This document shows, one piece after another, positions 26,366-34,846 of a stretch of 64,000 bases of DNA. The notes under the pieces were generated by a model. It was given only the letters and a program-made list of their open reading frames with translations. It was not told the DNA's origin and ran no database searches. Origin of the DNA: Paractinoplanes tereljensis (lineage in GTDB: Bacteria > Actinomycetota > Actinomycetes > Mycobacteriales > Micromonosporaceae); assembly GCF_016862435.1 (NCBI RefSeq), contig NZ_BOMY01000002.1, positions 1 to 64,000 on the forward strand, read 5' to 3'. Both the position numbers and the translations under genes were made by a program. Every line of letters begins with the position of its first letter. Position 1 is the first letter of the stretch.

Positions 26366-26519
26366 GCCCGATTACGCAAGACGGTGCAACAGTTGCTTAG
26401 AAATGGATTAAAGGCGTTCCGCTCGCGGGGCCGGACTGGCAGTCTTCCCACCGATCCCATCCGGCTCTCCGGTTCGGAGCCCGCAAATCGTCCCCGCGAA
26501 ACGAACCGGCGGAGTCAGC

Positions 26520-26562
26520 GCGCGGTGAGAGGCGGTAACCCCATAACCGCTTCTCACCGCGC
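26520..26562. repeat. Long hairpin in the leader of the lectin gene
   Basis: GCGCGGTGAGAGGCGG pairs with CCGCTTCTCACCGCGC (one wobble) around a 9-base loop. It lies 11 bases before the AAGGAG of the next gene and has no T run after it. It may be an operator or a leader structure affecting translation. The rest of the 219-base gap after the kinase shows nothing recognisable. Confidence 0.6.
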
Positions 26563-26584
26563 ACCCGCCAAGCAAGGAGAGGAT

Positions 26585-28729
26585 TTGTCGATCCACCGCC
26601 GGCCGCTCGCCGCGAGCGCGCATCGCCGGATGGAGCGTCCCTGGACCCATCGGCTGCTGCCGGTCGGCCTGGGCCTCGCGGTGCTCGGCATCGGCGGCGT
26701 GGTGGGACCGAGCGTGGTCGAAGAGGTCACCGGTGGTAGTTCTCAGCAACTCGAGCTGACCTCGCTGCCCGAGGACGACCCCGGCCAGGGCCTGGTCTAC
26801 GAAGGACTGCAGACCGCCAAGACCGACGCGATCTGCGCCGGCACCTACCAGCTCGACGAGCAGACCTGCACGACCGGCCCCGACCCGGCGCCGGCCGGTC
26901 TGGCGGTGCGCCGCGACGTCGTGCCGGTGACGTCGAAGGCCCCCGAGCCGGTCCAGCCGACCCTGGAAGTGGCCACCGTGCCGAGCGACGCGGAGATCGC
27001 CCGCGACCTGGGCGGCAGCGCGCTGACCGCGGATGCCCCGGCGCTGGTGCCGGACGCGGCACCCGGCGAGGCCGACTTCATCATGGGCTCGAACGGGGTC
27101 GCCTGCGAGGCCGACGGACGCAGCGGCAAGCGCGTCCAGGTGCTCTACCTGCACGAGTTCGGCACCCCGTCGCGTTACACCGACTTCCTCGGCTCGATCC
27201 GCACCTGGACCGCCGGGGTCGACCAGATCTTCGACGAGAGCGCGGCCGAGACCGGCGGCTCCCGGCACATCCGTTTCGTGACCACCCCGCAGTGCCGGGT
27301 CGACGTGGCCGAGGTGCAGCTGGCCCCCGACCAGCTCTCCTCGTTCGCGACAAGCGTCAAGGCGCTGCAGACGCTCGGCTACAACCGCAACGACCGCAAA
27401 TACCTGATGTTCGCGGACGCGAACGTCTACTGCGGCATCGCGACGTTCATCGCCGACCGCCGGGCCGGCCTGGGCAACCGCAACAACGGCGGCCCGTCGT
27501 ACGGCCGGGTCGACTCCGGCTGCTGGAGCTCGGTGATGGCGGCCCGGGAGCTGACCCAGACGCTCGGCGCGGTGCTTATCGACACGCCGAACTCGAGCGG
27601 CGCCGGTGGCTGCCTGGACGAGTACGACCTGCTCTGCAACGCCGACCGGTCCGGCCAGCCGGTGCGCAACGTGTGCCCGAAGAAGCACGAGAACCGGCTC
27701 GACTGCGGCCACGACGACTACTTCAGCACCAACCCGAAGCCGGGCAGTTACCTCGCGACCAACTGGAACATCGCGACCAGCGAGTTCCTGCTGCGTAGCG
27801 ACGGCGGTGACGACATTCCGGACGCGATCGGCGCACCGGAACCGGCCGCCACCCCGAGCGACGTCGCGACGTCGCCGGCCCCCGGAGCCAGCACGACCGC
27901 CCCGGCCACGGCCGACCCGGGCGCCGGTGCGACCCCGACCGTCCCGGCGCCGCCCGCGACCGGCGACGCCCAGACCGGCCAGCAGCCGCCGGCCGCCGAC
28001 CCGTCCACCCAGCCGGTCGGTTCCCGGGTCAACCAGATCACCAACCAGGTCGCCCAGGCCCCGGTCCAGGCGGTCGTCGAGATCCGCGACGCGGACAGCA
28101 GCTCGGTGCGGCTGACCTGGAGCGCGGCGGCGCCCACCGCGACCTACGAGGTGTGGGTCGGCGACTCGCCGATCGCCACCACGAAGGCGACCCGGGCCCG
28201 GCTGATCGGTCTCAAGCCGGACGCGAAATACCAGGTGACGATCAAGTCCGGCAGCACGTACGCGGCCAAGGGGGAGGCCGAGACCGCCCCCGCCGCCCGG
28301 CCGGCCCAGAACACCTGGTTCACCCTGACCAACGCGCTGACCGGCGGGGCCGCCGACCTGTACGCGGCCCGCACCGCCAACGGCACGCCGCTGACCCTGA
28401 GCGAGGCCGACGGCAACGCCCAGCAGCAGTGGCAGCTGGTGCCGGCCGGCAACGGCTCGTACTCGCTGGTCTCCCGGGCCACCGGCAAGTGCGTGGTGCC
28501 GCTGGACGGCAACCCGGTCGCCGGCAATCCCCTGGTGCAGGGTGACTGCGGCACCGACGACGGGGCCCGCTGGCAACTGCAGGCCTCGGAATACGGCTTC
28601 ACCCTGCGCACCACGGTCGGTGACCTGGTGGCGGGGGTGGGTGAGCAACGCTTCGGCGCACACCGGGTTCTGGTGCTCCAGAACGGCAACGGACAGCGCC
28701 ACCAGAGCTGGACAGCGGTACCCGACTGA
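26585..28729 (+). CDS. Secreted inactive metallopeptidase-like protein with FN3 and ricin-type lectin domains
   Basis: 714 residues from a TTG after AAGGAG. A signal or anchor helix (LLPVGLGLAVLGIGGVV, about 25-42) is followed by a Cys-containing domain that resembles zincin peptidases fused to lectins in actinomycetes. The place of the HExxHxxG zinc motif reads ARELTQTLGAV (321 onward): both His are replaced, by Arg and Gln, so peptidase activity is unlikely. LDEYDLLCNAD matches the usual downstream segment. Then a Pro/Thr/Ala linker (about 415-482), an FN3 domain (about 497-572) and a beta-trefoil (577-713) with QxW repeats QQWQL, RWQL and QSWTA. Probably a surface carbohydrate-binding protein. 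Confidence 0.8.
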   Translation: MSIHRRPLAASAHRRMERPWTHRLLPVGLGLAVLGIGGVVGPSVVEEVTGGSSQQLELTSLPEDDPGQGLVYEGLQTAKTDAICAGTYQLDEQTCTTGPDPAPAGLAVRRDVVPVTSKAPEPVQPTLEVATVPSDAEIARDLGGSALTADAPALVPDAAPGEADFIMGSNGVACEADGRSGKRVQVLYLHEFGTPSRYTDFLGSIRTWTAGVDQIFDESAAETGGSRHIRFVTTPQCRVDVAEVQLAPDQLSSFATSVKALQTLGYNRNDRKYLMFADANVYCGIATFIADRRAGLGNRNNGGPSYGRVDSGCWSSVMAARELTQTLGAVLIDTPNSSGAGGCLDEYDLLCNADRSGQPVRNVCPKKHENRLDCGHDDYFSTNPKPGSYLATNWNIATSEFLLRSDGGDDIPDAIGAPEPAATPSDVATSPAPGASTTAPATADPGAGATPTVPAPPATGDAQTGQQPPAADPSTQPVGSRVNQITNQVAQAPVQAVVEIRDADSSSVRLTWSAAAPTATYEVWVGDSPIATTKATRARLIGLKPDAKYQVTIKSGSTYAAKGEAETAPAARPAQNTWFTLTNALTGGAADLYAARTANGTPLTLSEADGNAQQQWQLVPAGNGSYSLVSRATGKCVVPLDGNPVAGNPLVQGDCGTDDGARWQLQASEYGFTLRTTVGDLVAGVGEQRFGAHRVLVLQNGNGQRHQSWTAVPD

Positions 28730-28746
28730 CCGGAGGCGACGGCGAG

Positions 28747-28899
28747 ATGCGCGACACCCTGGAAAGACGCCAGACCGAGCCCGATGAGGGCCCGGCCCGG
28801 TTCAACAAACGGCGAATGATCCGCTGGATCGCGATCCTCACCATCGGCATCATCGTGGTGCTCGCGGTCTGGCAGGAACCTCTCTACGCGAGGTTCTGA
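28747..28899 (+). CDS. 50-residue single-helix membrane protein
   Basis: ATG after GGAGG, 17 bases past the lectin gene stop. The product starts MRDTLERRQTEPDEG and has one membrane helix (RWIAILTIGIIVVLAVW) and a short tail QEPLYARF. Likely co-transcribed with the lectin gene. Its stop overlaps the end of the convergent adenosine deaminase gene by 16 bases. No family recognised; short length keeps confidence moderate. Confidence 0.55.
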   Translation: MRDTLERRQTEPDEGPARFNKRRMIRWIAILTIGIIVVLAVWQEPLYARF

Positions 28900-29909
28900 G
28901 ACGTGTAGGCGTCGATCTCGGCGATCAGGGCTTTCTTCCCGGCCGGGGAGAGGAAGCTCTGATCGACCGCCGCCGTGGCCAGCCCGGCCACGCCGCGGTT
29001 GTCCAGGTCGAGCAGCCGGGCCGCCACCGCGTACTCCTCCTCGAGCGTGGTGCCGAACATCGGCGGGTCGTCCGAGTTGATGCTGAACGGCACGCCCGCG
29101 TCCCGGAACAGCGGCAGCGGGTGCTCGTCGATGCCGGCGACCGCGCGGGTGCGGACGTTGGAGGTCGGGCTGATCTCCAGCGGGATCCGGTGCTCGGCGA
29201 GGTACGCGACAAGCTTCTCGTCGCCGATCGCGGAGATGCCGTGCCCGATCCGCTCGGCGCCGAGGTCGTGCAGCGCCGACCAGATGGTCTCCGGCCCGGT
29301 GGTCTCGCCGGCGTGCGGCGCGCTGTGCAGGCCGGCCGCCCGTGCCTGGTCGAAGTACGGCTTGAACTGCGGCCGTGGCACGCCGACCTCCGGCCCGCCG
29401 AGGCCGAAACTGATCAGCCCCTCGGGCTTCTCGTCGAGGGCGATCCGCAGCGTGTCCTCGGCGGCGGCCAGGCCGGCCTCGCCGGGGATGTCGAAGCACC
29501 AGCGCAGCTCGATGCCGAAGTCGTGGGCGGCGCCCCGGCGGGCGTCCTCGATGGCCTCGCAGAACGCCTTGGCCGCGATGCCGCGCTTGACGCTGGAGTA
29601 CGGCGTGATGGTCAGCTCGGCGTACCGCACCTGCTGACGGGCCAGCTCCCGGGCCACCTCGTAGGTGAGCGTCCGGACGTCCTCGTCGTCGCGGATCAGG
29701 TCGACGACGGTCAGGTACACCTCGATGAAGTGCGCGAAGTCGCTGAACGCGAAGTAGTCGGCCAGCGCGGCCGGGTCGGCCGGCACCGGCGACCGGCCCT
29801 CGTGCCGGGCGGCCAGTTCGGCCACGATCCGCGGCGAGGCCGAGCCCACGTGGTGCACGTGCAGCTCGGCCTTCGGCAGTCCGGCGATGAACGAGGTCAG
29901 GTCGGTCAC
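28884..29909 (-). CDS. add: Adenosine deaminase family protein
   Basis: Zn-dependent deaminase of adenosine or a related 6-aminopurine nucleoside. 341 residues from a GTG. Metal and catalytic residues: HVH in AELHVHHVGSA, HAGETTG, GHGISAIGD and INSDDPPMFGTTLEEEY. The N-terminal motif is HVHHVGS where classical adenosine deaminases have HxHLDGS, a variant that leaves the specificity open; aminodeoxyfutalosine deaminase (menaquinone pathway) is an alternative. Thirteen bases before it is the methyltransferase gene, same direction. Confidence 0.88.
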   Translation of the reverse strand: MTDLTSFIAGLPKAELHVHHVGSASPRIVAELAARHEGRSPVPADPAALADYFAFSDFAHFIEVYLTVVDLIRDDEDVRTLTYEVARELARQQVRYAELTITPYSSVKRGIAAKAFCEAIEDARRGAAHDFGIELRWCFDIPGEAGLAAAEDTLRIALDEKPEGLISFGLGGPEVGVPRPQFKPYFDQARAAGLHSAPHAGETTGPETIWSALHDLGAERIGHGISAIGDEKLVAYLAEHRIPLEISPTSNVRTRAVAGIDEHPLPLFRDAGVPFSINSDDPPMFGTTLEEEYAVAARLLDLDNRGVAGLATAAVDQSFLSPAGKKALIAEIDAYTSQNLA

Positions 29910-29922
29910 CGATGGTTCCTCT

Positions 29923-30684
29923 CTACAGGGCGGTCCGCGCCACCACGAAGATCCGGCGGAACGGGAACGCGACGTGTCCGTGTGCCGCCGGGTAGGCGAC
30001 GGCCAGTTCCCGCCCCAGGTCGGCACGGAAGCTCTGCCAGGCATTCTCGTCCAGGGCCGCCTTGACGGGCCGCAACGCCGTGCCCTCCATCCAGCGCAGC
30101 ACCGGGTGATCTTCGCCGCCGGCCGGTAGCAGATGCACGTAGGTCGTCTCCCAGGCGTCGACGCTCGCTCCGGTCGCCAGCAGCAGGTCGGCGTACCCGG
30201 TCGGTTCGTCGACCGGCGCCTCCCTGGTCACGTGCCCGACGTCGTAGCGGGCGGCCACGGCTCGCAGCAGGCGGTGCGAGGGCGCGTCGAAGTTGCCGGG
30301 GACCTGCATGGCCAGCCAGGCGCCGGGCGGCAGCTCGACGGCCCAGCGGGCGAGCAGGTCGCGGTGCCCGTCGACCCACTGCAGGGTGGCGTTGGTGACC
30401 AGCACGTCGACGTCGGGGCCGGGCTTCCAGTCGCGCACGTCGCCGACCTGGAACCAGGCGGCGCCGCCGTGCGCGACCGCCTTGTCGATCATCTCGGCCG
30501 ACGAGTCGACCCCGGTGACCCGGGCCTCCGGCCAGCGCTCGGACAGGGTCAGCGTCAGCTCACCCGGACCGCAGCCCAGGTCGACCACGGCGCGCGGGCG
30601 GTCGGCGTCGATCCGGCTGATCAGGTCAAAGAAGGGCCGGGAACGCTCGGCCCCGAAGCGGCGGTAAACGGCGGGATCCCACAT
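29923..30684 (-). CDS. tam: Trans-aconitate 2-methyltransferase-like SAM methyltransferase
   Basis: 253 residues. SAM-binding motif VVDLGCGPGELTLTL, acidic motif II VTGVDSSAEMI, and the Tam-like start MWDPAVYRRFGAERSRPF plus NATLQWVDGH in the substrate region. Tam methylates trans-aconitate, a spontaneous by-product that inhibits aconitase. ATG after GGAGG. Upstream of add with 13 bases between. Confidence 0.85.
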   Translation of the reverse strand: MWDPAVYRRFGAERSRPFFDLISRIDADRPRAVVDLGCGPGELTLTLSERWPEARVTGVDSSAEMIDKAVAHGGAAWFQVGDVRDWKPGPDVDVLVTNATLQWVDGHRDLLARWAVELPPGAWLAMQVPGNFDAPSHRLLRAVAARYDVGHVTREAPVDEPTGYADLLLATGASVDAWETTYVHLLPAGGEDHPVLRWMEGTALRPVKAALDENAWQSFRADLGRELAVAYPAAHGHVAFPFRRIFVVARTAL

Positions 30685-30751
30685 CCGAAAATCCTCCAAA
30701 CCGTACGTACGTCTTGCAAGAAGATAGCAGAGATGGCGGTAGGGTTCGGCC

Positions 30752-31729
30752 GTGGAAAATCGCACCTTTTCGAGGATGGGCCGCACCGTCGGCGTGATCG
30801 GCCTGGGCGCCTGGCAGCTCGGCGCCGACTGGGGTGAGGTCAGCGAGTCCGACGCGCACGCGACCCTGCAGGCGGCGGTCGACGCCGGCGTCACGTTCAT
30901 CGACACCGCCGACGTCTACGGCGACGGTCGCAGCGAGCAGATCGTCGGCTCCTTCGTCAAAGACAAACCGCAGCTGACCGTCGCCACCAAGATGGGCCGG
31001 CGGATGGCCCAGGAGGTCGGCAACTACACGCTCGACAACTTCCGGGCCTGGACCGACCGGTCCCGCGCCAACCTCGGCGTGGACACGCTCGACCTGGTCC
31101 AGCTGCACTGCCCGCCCACCCCGGTGTTCTCGTCCGACCAGGTCTACGACGCTCTGGACACGCTGATCCAGGAAAAGCGGATCCGGGCGTACGGCGTGAG
31201 CGTCGAGAAGGTCGACGAGGCCCTGGCCGCGATCGCCCGGCCGGGCACCGCGAGCGTCCAGATCATCCTGAACGCGTTCCGGCTCAAGCCGCTCGAGAGG
31301 GTGCTGCCGGCCGCGGCCGAGGCGGGCGTCGGCATCATCGCGCGGGTCCCGCTGGCCAGCGGCCTGCTGTCCGGGCGCTACGACGAGCACACCACGTTCG
31401 CGGCCGACGACCACCGCAGCTACAACCGGCACGGCGAGGCGTTCGACGTCGGCGAGACGTTCTCCGGCGTCGACTTCGCGACCGGCCTGGAAGCTGTCCG
31501 CCGGCTGCGCCCGCTGATCCCGGCCGGCGCCACGATGGCCCAGTTCGCCCTGCGCTGGATCGTCGACCAGCCCGGCGTCACGGTGGTCATCCCGGGTGCC
31601 CGCAATCCGTCGCAGGCGGCGGGCAACGCGGCGGCGGCCGGCCTCGCGCCGCTGCCGGCCGAGACTCTTCAGGCGATCACCGATGTTTACGACGAGCTGA
31701 TCCGCCCGGCGGTGCATGACAAATGGTGA
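30752..31729 (+). CDS. Aldo/keto reductase
   Basis: NADPH-dependent (alpha/beta)8 barrel oxidoreductase, 325 residues from a GTG. Catalytic tetrad residues are visible: Asp and Tyr in FIDTADVYGDGRSE, Lys in TVATKMGRR, His in LVQLHCPPTP. The NADPH-binding end is VVIPGARNPSQAAGN. Substrate unknown. Divergent from tam; a palindrome CGTACGTACG lies between them. Confidence 0.9.
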   Translation: MENRTFSRMGRTVGVIGLGAWQLGADWGEVSESDAHATLQAAVDAGVTFIDTADVYGDGRSEQIVGSFVKDKPQLTVATKMGRRMAQEVGNYTLDNFRAWTDRSRANLGVDTLDLVQLHCPPTPVFSSDQVYDALDTLIQEKRIRAYGVSVEKVDEALAAIARPGTASVQIILNAFRLKPLERVLPAAAEAGVGIIARVPLASGLLSGRYDEHTTFAADDHRSYNRHGEAFDVGETFSGVDFATGLEAVRRLRPLIPAGATMAQFALRWIVDQPGVTVVIPGARNPSQAAGNAAAAGLAPLPAETLQAITDVYDELIRPAVHDKW

Positions 31730-31953
31730 ACGAACCGGCACCGAGTCCTAAACTCAAAGGCTGGCTGCCGATGGTGGTCGGCATCCTCGCACTGGTGCTC
31801 GGTGGACTGTGGACACTTCAGGGCCTCGACATTCTCACCGACAGCAAGATGAGTGGCAAACAAGCTTGGACATTCGTCGGTGGCGCACTTGCCCTGTTCG
31901 GTCTGATCCTGGTGGTGTTCGGAGAGCGCGCCCGATCCCGGTCTAAAAGATAA
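31723..31953 (+). CDS. Small two-helix membrane protein
   Basis: 76 residues with two membrane helices (LPMVVGILALVLGGLWTLQG and FVGGALALFGLILVVFG) and a basic C-terminus. ATG overlaps the stop of the reductase gene (ATGGTGA); a GTG three bases later is also possible. Probably translationally coupled to the reductase. This type of small protein is common in actinomycetes and has no known function. A strong terminator follows. Confidence 0.75.
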   Translation: MVNEPAPSPKLKGWLPMVVGILALVLGGLWTLQGLDILTDSKMSGKQAWTFVGGALALFGLILVVFGERARSRSKR

Positions 31954-31966
31954 GACATTTAAAGAA

Positions 31967-32003
31967 AGCCCCCGCGCTATACAGCGCGGGGGCTTGTTGT
32001 TTG
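31967..32003. terminator. Intrinsic terminator between convergent genes
   Basis: AGCCCCCGCGCT pairs with AGCGCGGGGGCT around ATAC, followed on the plus strand by TGTTGTTTG and preceded by A-rich sequence that gives a T-rich tail on the other strand. It ends the reductase operon and the cold-shock gene from the opposite side. Confidence 0.9.
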
Positions 32004-32059
32004 TAGAGCCGATCTCCGCCAGGCGATCGGCAGCCGGTACGAAGACCGGCGTTGTGGTC

Positions 32060-32263
32060 TCAGAGCGGGCGAACCTGCTCCGCCTGCGGGCCCTTCTGGC
32101 CCTGGGCGATCTCGAACTCGACCCGCTGGTTCTCTTCCAGACTGCGGTAACCGCTCATCTGGATGGCCGAGAAGTGGACGAACACGTCGGCACCCCCACC
32201 ATCGACGGTGATGAAGCCGAAGCCTTTGTCCGCGTTGAACCACTTCACGGTTCCTTGCGCCAT
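32060..32263 (-). CDS. Cold shock protein (CspA family)
   Basis: 67-residue single OB-fold RNA chaperone. RNP1 is KGFGFITVD and RNP2 is DVFVHFSAI; the start [14 protein letters not shown] is standard for actinomycetes. AGGGAGAG precedes the ATG. The 286 bases upstream (32264-32549) hold no gene apart from the terminator at 32494-32532; a long, cold-responsive leader is likely for this family but I cannot delimit it. Confidence 0.95.
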   Translation of the reverse strand: MAQGTVKWFNADKGFGFITVDGGGADVFVHFSAIQMSGYRSLEENQRVEFEIAQGQKGPQAEQVRPL

Positions 32264-32493
32264 ACTGAACTCTCCCTCTGGAAATGCCGGCCCCGTTCCG
32301 CAGCCCGGGCCGTTGACCGTTTTCGAGCAGCGGCGCCGTTGGAGGCAGACCTTGCAGAGGACGTCCCATCCGTCACGACTCGGGTCTTGACGGAAGCAGC
32401 GAACCACATACGCAAAAACTGGCCACACTGTACCCGAAAAGGTGCCCGTGAAGCTCCCCCTCGAGCCACTCGAAATACACGTCGGCTGATATG

Positions 32494-32532
32494 GAAAAGG
32501 CCCCCCACTTCGCTCTCGCGATGTGGGAGGCC
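32494..32532 (-). terminator. Terminator of the DUF4235 operon
   Basis: GGCCTCCCAC pairs with GTGGGGGGCC on the minus strand across a 14-base loop, followed by TTTTCC. It lies 17 bases past the stop at 32550. Confidence 0.8.
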
Positions 32533-32549
32533 GTACCAGTCGGAGCTTC

Positions 32550-32819
32550 TTAGTCGGGCCATTGGCCGGTAAGTTTGCGGACGCTGGAAGCGCCGCCTCG
32601 ATCGACGGCCGCCTTCACGAGCGCGAAGATCGCACCCTGCAACGCGGCCGCCGCGAGGACTTCGCCCCAGCCGCGGTCCTCGTCCGTCGCGTTAGGTGAG
32701 TCGTCGTCGCCGGTGGCGATCTTCCAGACCTGCTTGAACGCGAAGCCGGCGACCGCACCGGCCGCCACCCCCAGCAGGATGCCGACCGGCTTGTACGCGA
32801 TCTTGCCTACCTTGCTCAA
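32550..32819 (-). CDS. DUF4235 membrane protein
   Basis: 89 residues with a hydrophobic first half ([18 protein letters not shown], containing the KxxG pattern typical of the family) and a second short hydrophobic stretch ([20 protein letters not shown]). DUF4235 proteins are small actinobacterial membrane proteins of unknown function that occur with DUF3618 and holin-like genes, as here. The start overlaps the upstream stop (ATGA). Confidence 0.88.
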   Translation of the reverse strand: MSKVGKIAYKPVGILLGVAAGAVAGFAFKQVWKIATGDDDSPNATDEDRGWGEVLAAAALQGAIFALVKAAVDRGGASSVRKLTGQWPD

Positions 32820-33079
32820 CGCTTCCTCCCCCGAACCACCAGAATGATCCCGACCACCGCGACCAGGCCCGCGAGCACCAGGGGCAGCGGCACCGGCGAG
32901 GTGGCCACCGCCTCCCGGGCGCGCACCTTGGCCACCTCGACCTGGTCTTTCGCGCGGGCCTTCACGTCGGCCTTGGCCGCCAGGGCCTGCACGGTCTCGC
33001 CCAGGTCGGCGCGGGTCTGCTTGATCTCGGCCCGCAGCTCATCGATCGATGGTTTGGGCTCCTTGGCCGTCTCGCTCAT
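32816..33079 (-). CDS. DUF3618 membrane protein
   Basis: 87 residues. The family motif is IDELRAEIKQTRADLGETVQAL, a helical stretch in front of one C-terminal membrane helix (LPLVLAGLVAVVGIILVV) and RGRKR. Coupled by ATGA overlaps to both neighbours. Function unknown; likely part of an envelope or stress-related membrane complex with the adjacent two proteins. Confidence 0.88.
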   Translation of the reverse strand: MSETAKEPKPSIDELRAEIKQTRADLGETVQALAAKADVKARAKDQVEVAKVRAREAVATSPVPLPLVLAGLVAVVGIILVVRGRKR

Positions 33080-33510
33080 GCTCTTCCCCGATCCCGGACG
33101 GCGTGCTTTACCTCGTCCACGTCAGCCTTCACGCTAGCGATCGCGGCGGCGGGCTCCGGTGGCACGGCTTTGGTCACCTGATTCTTGCCGATCAGGGCCA
33201 GCACACCGGCGAGAAGGAAGAGCGCGACCGTCCAGATCAGGGCGGCCAGCCAGAGCGGTAGGAACAGGTCGAACACGATGATCAGCGTGGCGATCGCGGC
33301 ACCGATGCCGTAGAGCGCCAGCACACCACTCGTGCCGAACAGGCCGACTCCGATGCCCGCGTGCTTGCCCTTCTCCGCGAGCTCCGCCTTGGCCAGCGAG
33401 ATCTCGTCACGAACCAGGCGGGACAGTTGCTCGCTCGCCCGCTGCACCAACTCCGCGGTGGACTGCTCCGCGACCGGTCGAGCCGGCTTGCCGTTCAGGA
33501 CGTCGGCCAT
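33076..33510 (-). CDS. Holin superfamily 3-like membrane protein (PF07332 type)
   Basis: 144 residues. An amphipathic N-terminal part (ELVQRASEQLSRLVRDEISLAKAELAEKGK) precedes two membrane hairpin helices (GVLALYGIGAAIATLIIVFD and LWLAALIWTVALFLLAGVLA). The name comes from weak similarity to phage holins; nothing else here is phage-like, so a chromosomal membrane role is more likely. First gene of the three-gene operon. Confidence 0.85.
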   Translation of the reverse strand: MADVLNGKPARPVAEQSTAELVQRASEQLSRLVRDEISLAKAELAEKGKHAGIGVGLFGTSGVLALYGIGAAIATLIIVFDLFLPLWLAALIWTVALFLLAGVLALIGKNQVTKAVPPEPAAAIASVKADVDEVKHAVRDRGRA

Positions 33511-33534
33511 CGTCGTTCCCCTTTCCCCACACGA

Positions 33535-33563
33535 GGTTTATGCCCTGATCAACTGGACGTCAA
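33535..33563 (-). promoter_or_regulatory. Probable promoter of the holin-like/DUF3618/DUF4235 operon
   Basis: On the minus strand TTGACG (33563-33558), a 17-base spacer and TAAACC (33540-33535) form a standard -35/-10 pair 25 bases before the ATG at 33510. Confidence 0.55.
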
Positions 33564-33582
33564 TCCTGTTGGAGGAAAGGTG

Positions 33583-34752
33583 TCACCGTCGGCTTACCAC
33601 CGGAGTGTCCGGGCCGGCGAACTGGTTGCCCCGCGATTCGCCGTCGAGCCCGCCGGAGAACACCCGGCCGTCGTTCGAGATATCGCCGTCGGCCTCCGGC
33701 CGGGGCGCCGGCTGCAGCGGCGCGGAGCCGGGTGACGTCACGTCGGCGCGCACTCGCGGGAGGCTCGCGCGCTGGTTCTGCCACACGTACGTCACCAGCC
33801 GCTCGCGCACCAGGCAGCGCAGGTCGAACAGCGCCCCGGCGTCGGCCGCGGAGACCAGCGCGCGCAGCCGCACCATGCCGCCGACCGCGTCGGTCACCTG
33901 CAGCACGCACACCCGGCCGTCCCACAGCTGCGAGCCCTCACAGACCGCGCGCAGCTCGGTGCGCAGCGGCTCGATCTCGGTGGCCCAGTCCACGTCCAGC
34001 TCGGCCGTGCCCAGCACCGCCGACCCGGTCCGGGTCCAGTTCTGGAACGGCTTGGTGGTGAAGTACGAGGTGGGCAGCAGCAGCCGGCGGTCGTCCCAGA
34101 TCTGCACGGCCACGTAGGTGAGGGTGAGCTCCTCGATCCGTCCCCACTCGCCCTCGACCACCACCACGTCGTCGACCCGCACCGCGTCGCTGAAGGCGAG
34201 CTGCAGGCCGGCGAAGACGTTGCCGAGGGTGCTCTGCGCGGCCAGCGCCGCCACCACGCTGATCAGACCGGCCGAGGCCAGCACGCTGGCGCCGAGCGCC
34301 CGGATGCCCGGGAAGGTCATCAGCACCACGCCCAGGGTGAGTATCACGATCGCGGCGACGGTGACCCGGCGCAGGATCACCACCTGGGTCTTGAAACGGC
34401 GGCGTTTCAGGTTGTCCGGGACGTCGGTGCGCCAGCGTGCCAGCGCGGCGTCCTCCAGGACCAGCACGAGCGCGGCCACCAGCCAGGCGAACCCGGCGAT
34501 GAACAGGATCACCAGCAGGTGCAGCACCGGGCCGCGGCCGGGGAACTCCCCCGCCGCGGCCCGGATGGCCTGCTGGATCGCGAAAACGGTGACCGTGGCC
34601 AGGAACGGGTAGTGGGCGGTGCGGGCCAGATCGGCCGCGAGTTCCGAACGCCGGCCGTATCGGGCCAGCATCCAGTGCAGGAACTCGACGATCGCGATGG
34701 TGGCACCGGTGGCCGCCACGACCACCAGTAGGGCGGTCAACAGGTGAGGCAC
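33583..34752 (-). CDS. MscS-family mechanosensitive ion channel
   Basis: 389 residues. Four or five membrane helices in the first 200 residues, then the pore-lining helix region GASVLASAGLISVVAALAAQ followed by STLGNVFAGLQLAFSDAVRV and the beta domain VEGEWGRIEELTLTYVAVQIWDDRR. That pattern defines MscS channels, which open on membrane stretch to release solutes. The C-terminal 50 residues are Pro/Asp-rich and probably disordered. Confidence 0.9.
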   Translation of the reverse strand: MPHLLTALLVVVAATGATIAIVEFLHWMLARYGRRSELAADLARTAHYPFLATVTVFAIQQAIRAAAGEFPGRGPVLHLLVILFIAGFAWLVAALVLVLEDAALARWRTDVPDNLKRRRFKTQVVILRRVTVAAIVILTLGVVLMTFPGIRALGASVLASAGLISVVAALAAQSTLGNVFAGLQLAFSDAVRVDDVVVVEGEWGRIEELTLTYVAVQIWDDRRLLLPTSYFTTKPFQNWTRTGSAVLGTAELDVDWATEIEPLRTELRAVCEGSQLWDGRVCVLQVTDAVGGMVRLRALVSAADAGALFDLRCLVRERLVTYVWQNQRASLPRVRADVTSPGSAPLQPAPRPEADGDISNDGRVFSGGLDGESRGNQFAGPDTPVVSRR

Positions 34753-34846
34753 TTGTCATCTCCTCCGGAAACGAGGGGGGACCAGCGATCCACCTTGCCC
34801 CGGCGGACGCCGATCGCAACCCTCTCCCGGCGAGATAGGTGCCGGC

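Noticed and set aside
33076..33510. Prophage suggested by the holin-like gene
   Set aside because: No other phage gene is near; the PF07332-type family is common in actinobacterial chromosomes with DUF3618 and DUF4235.
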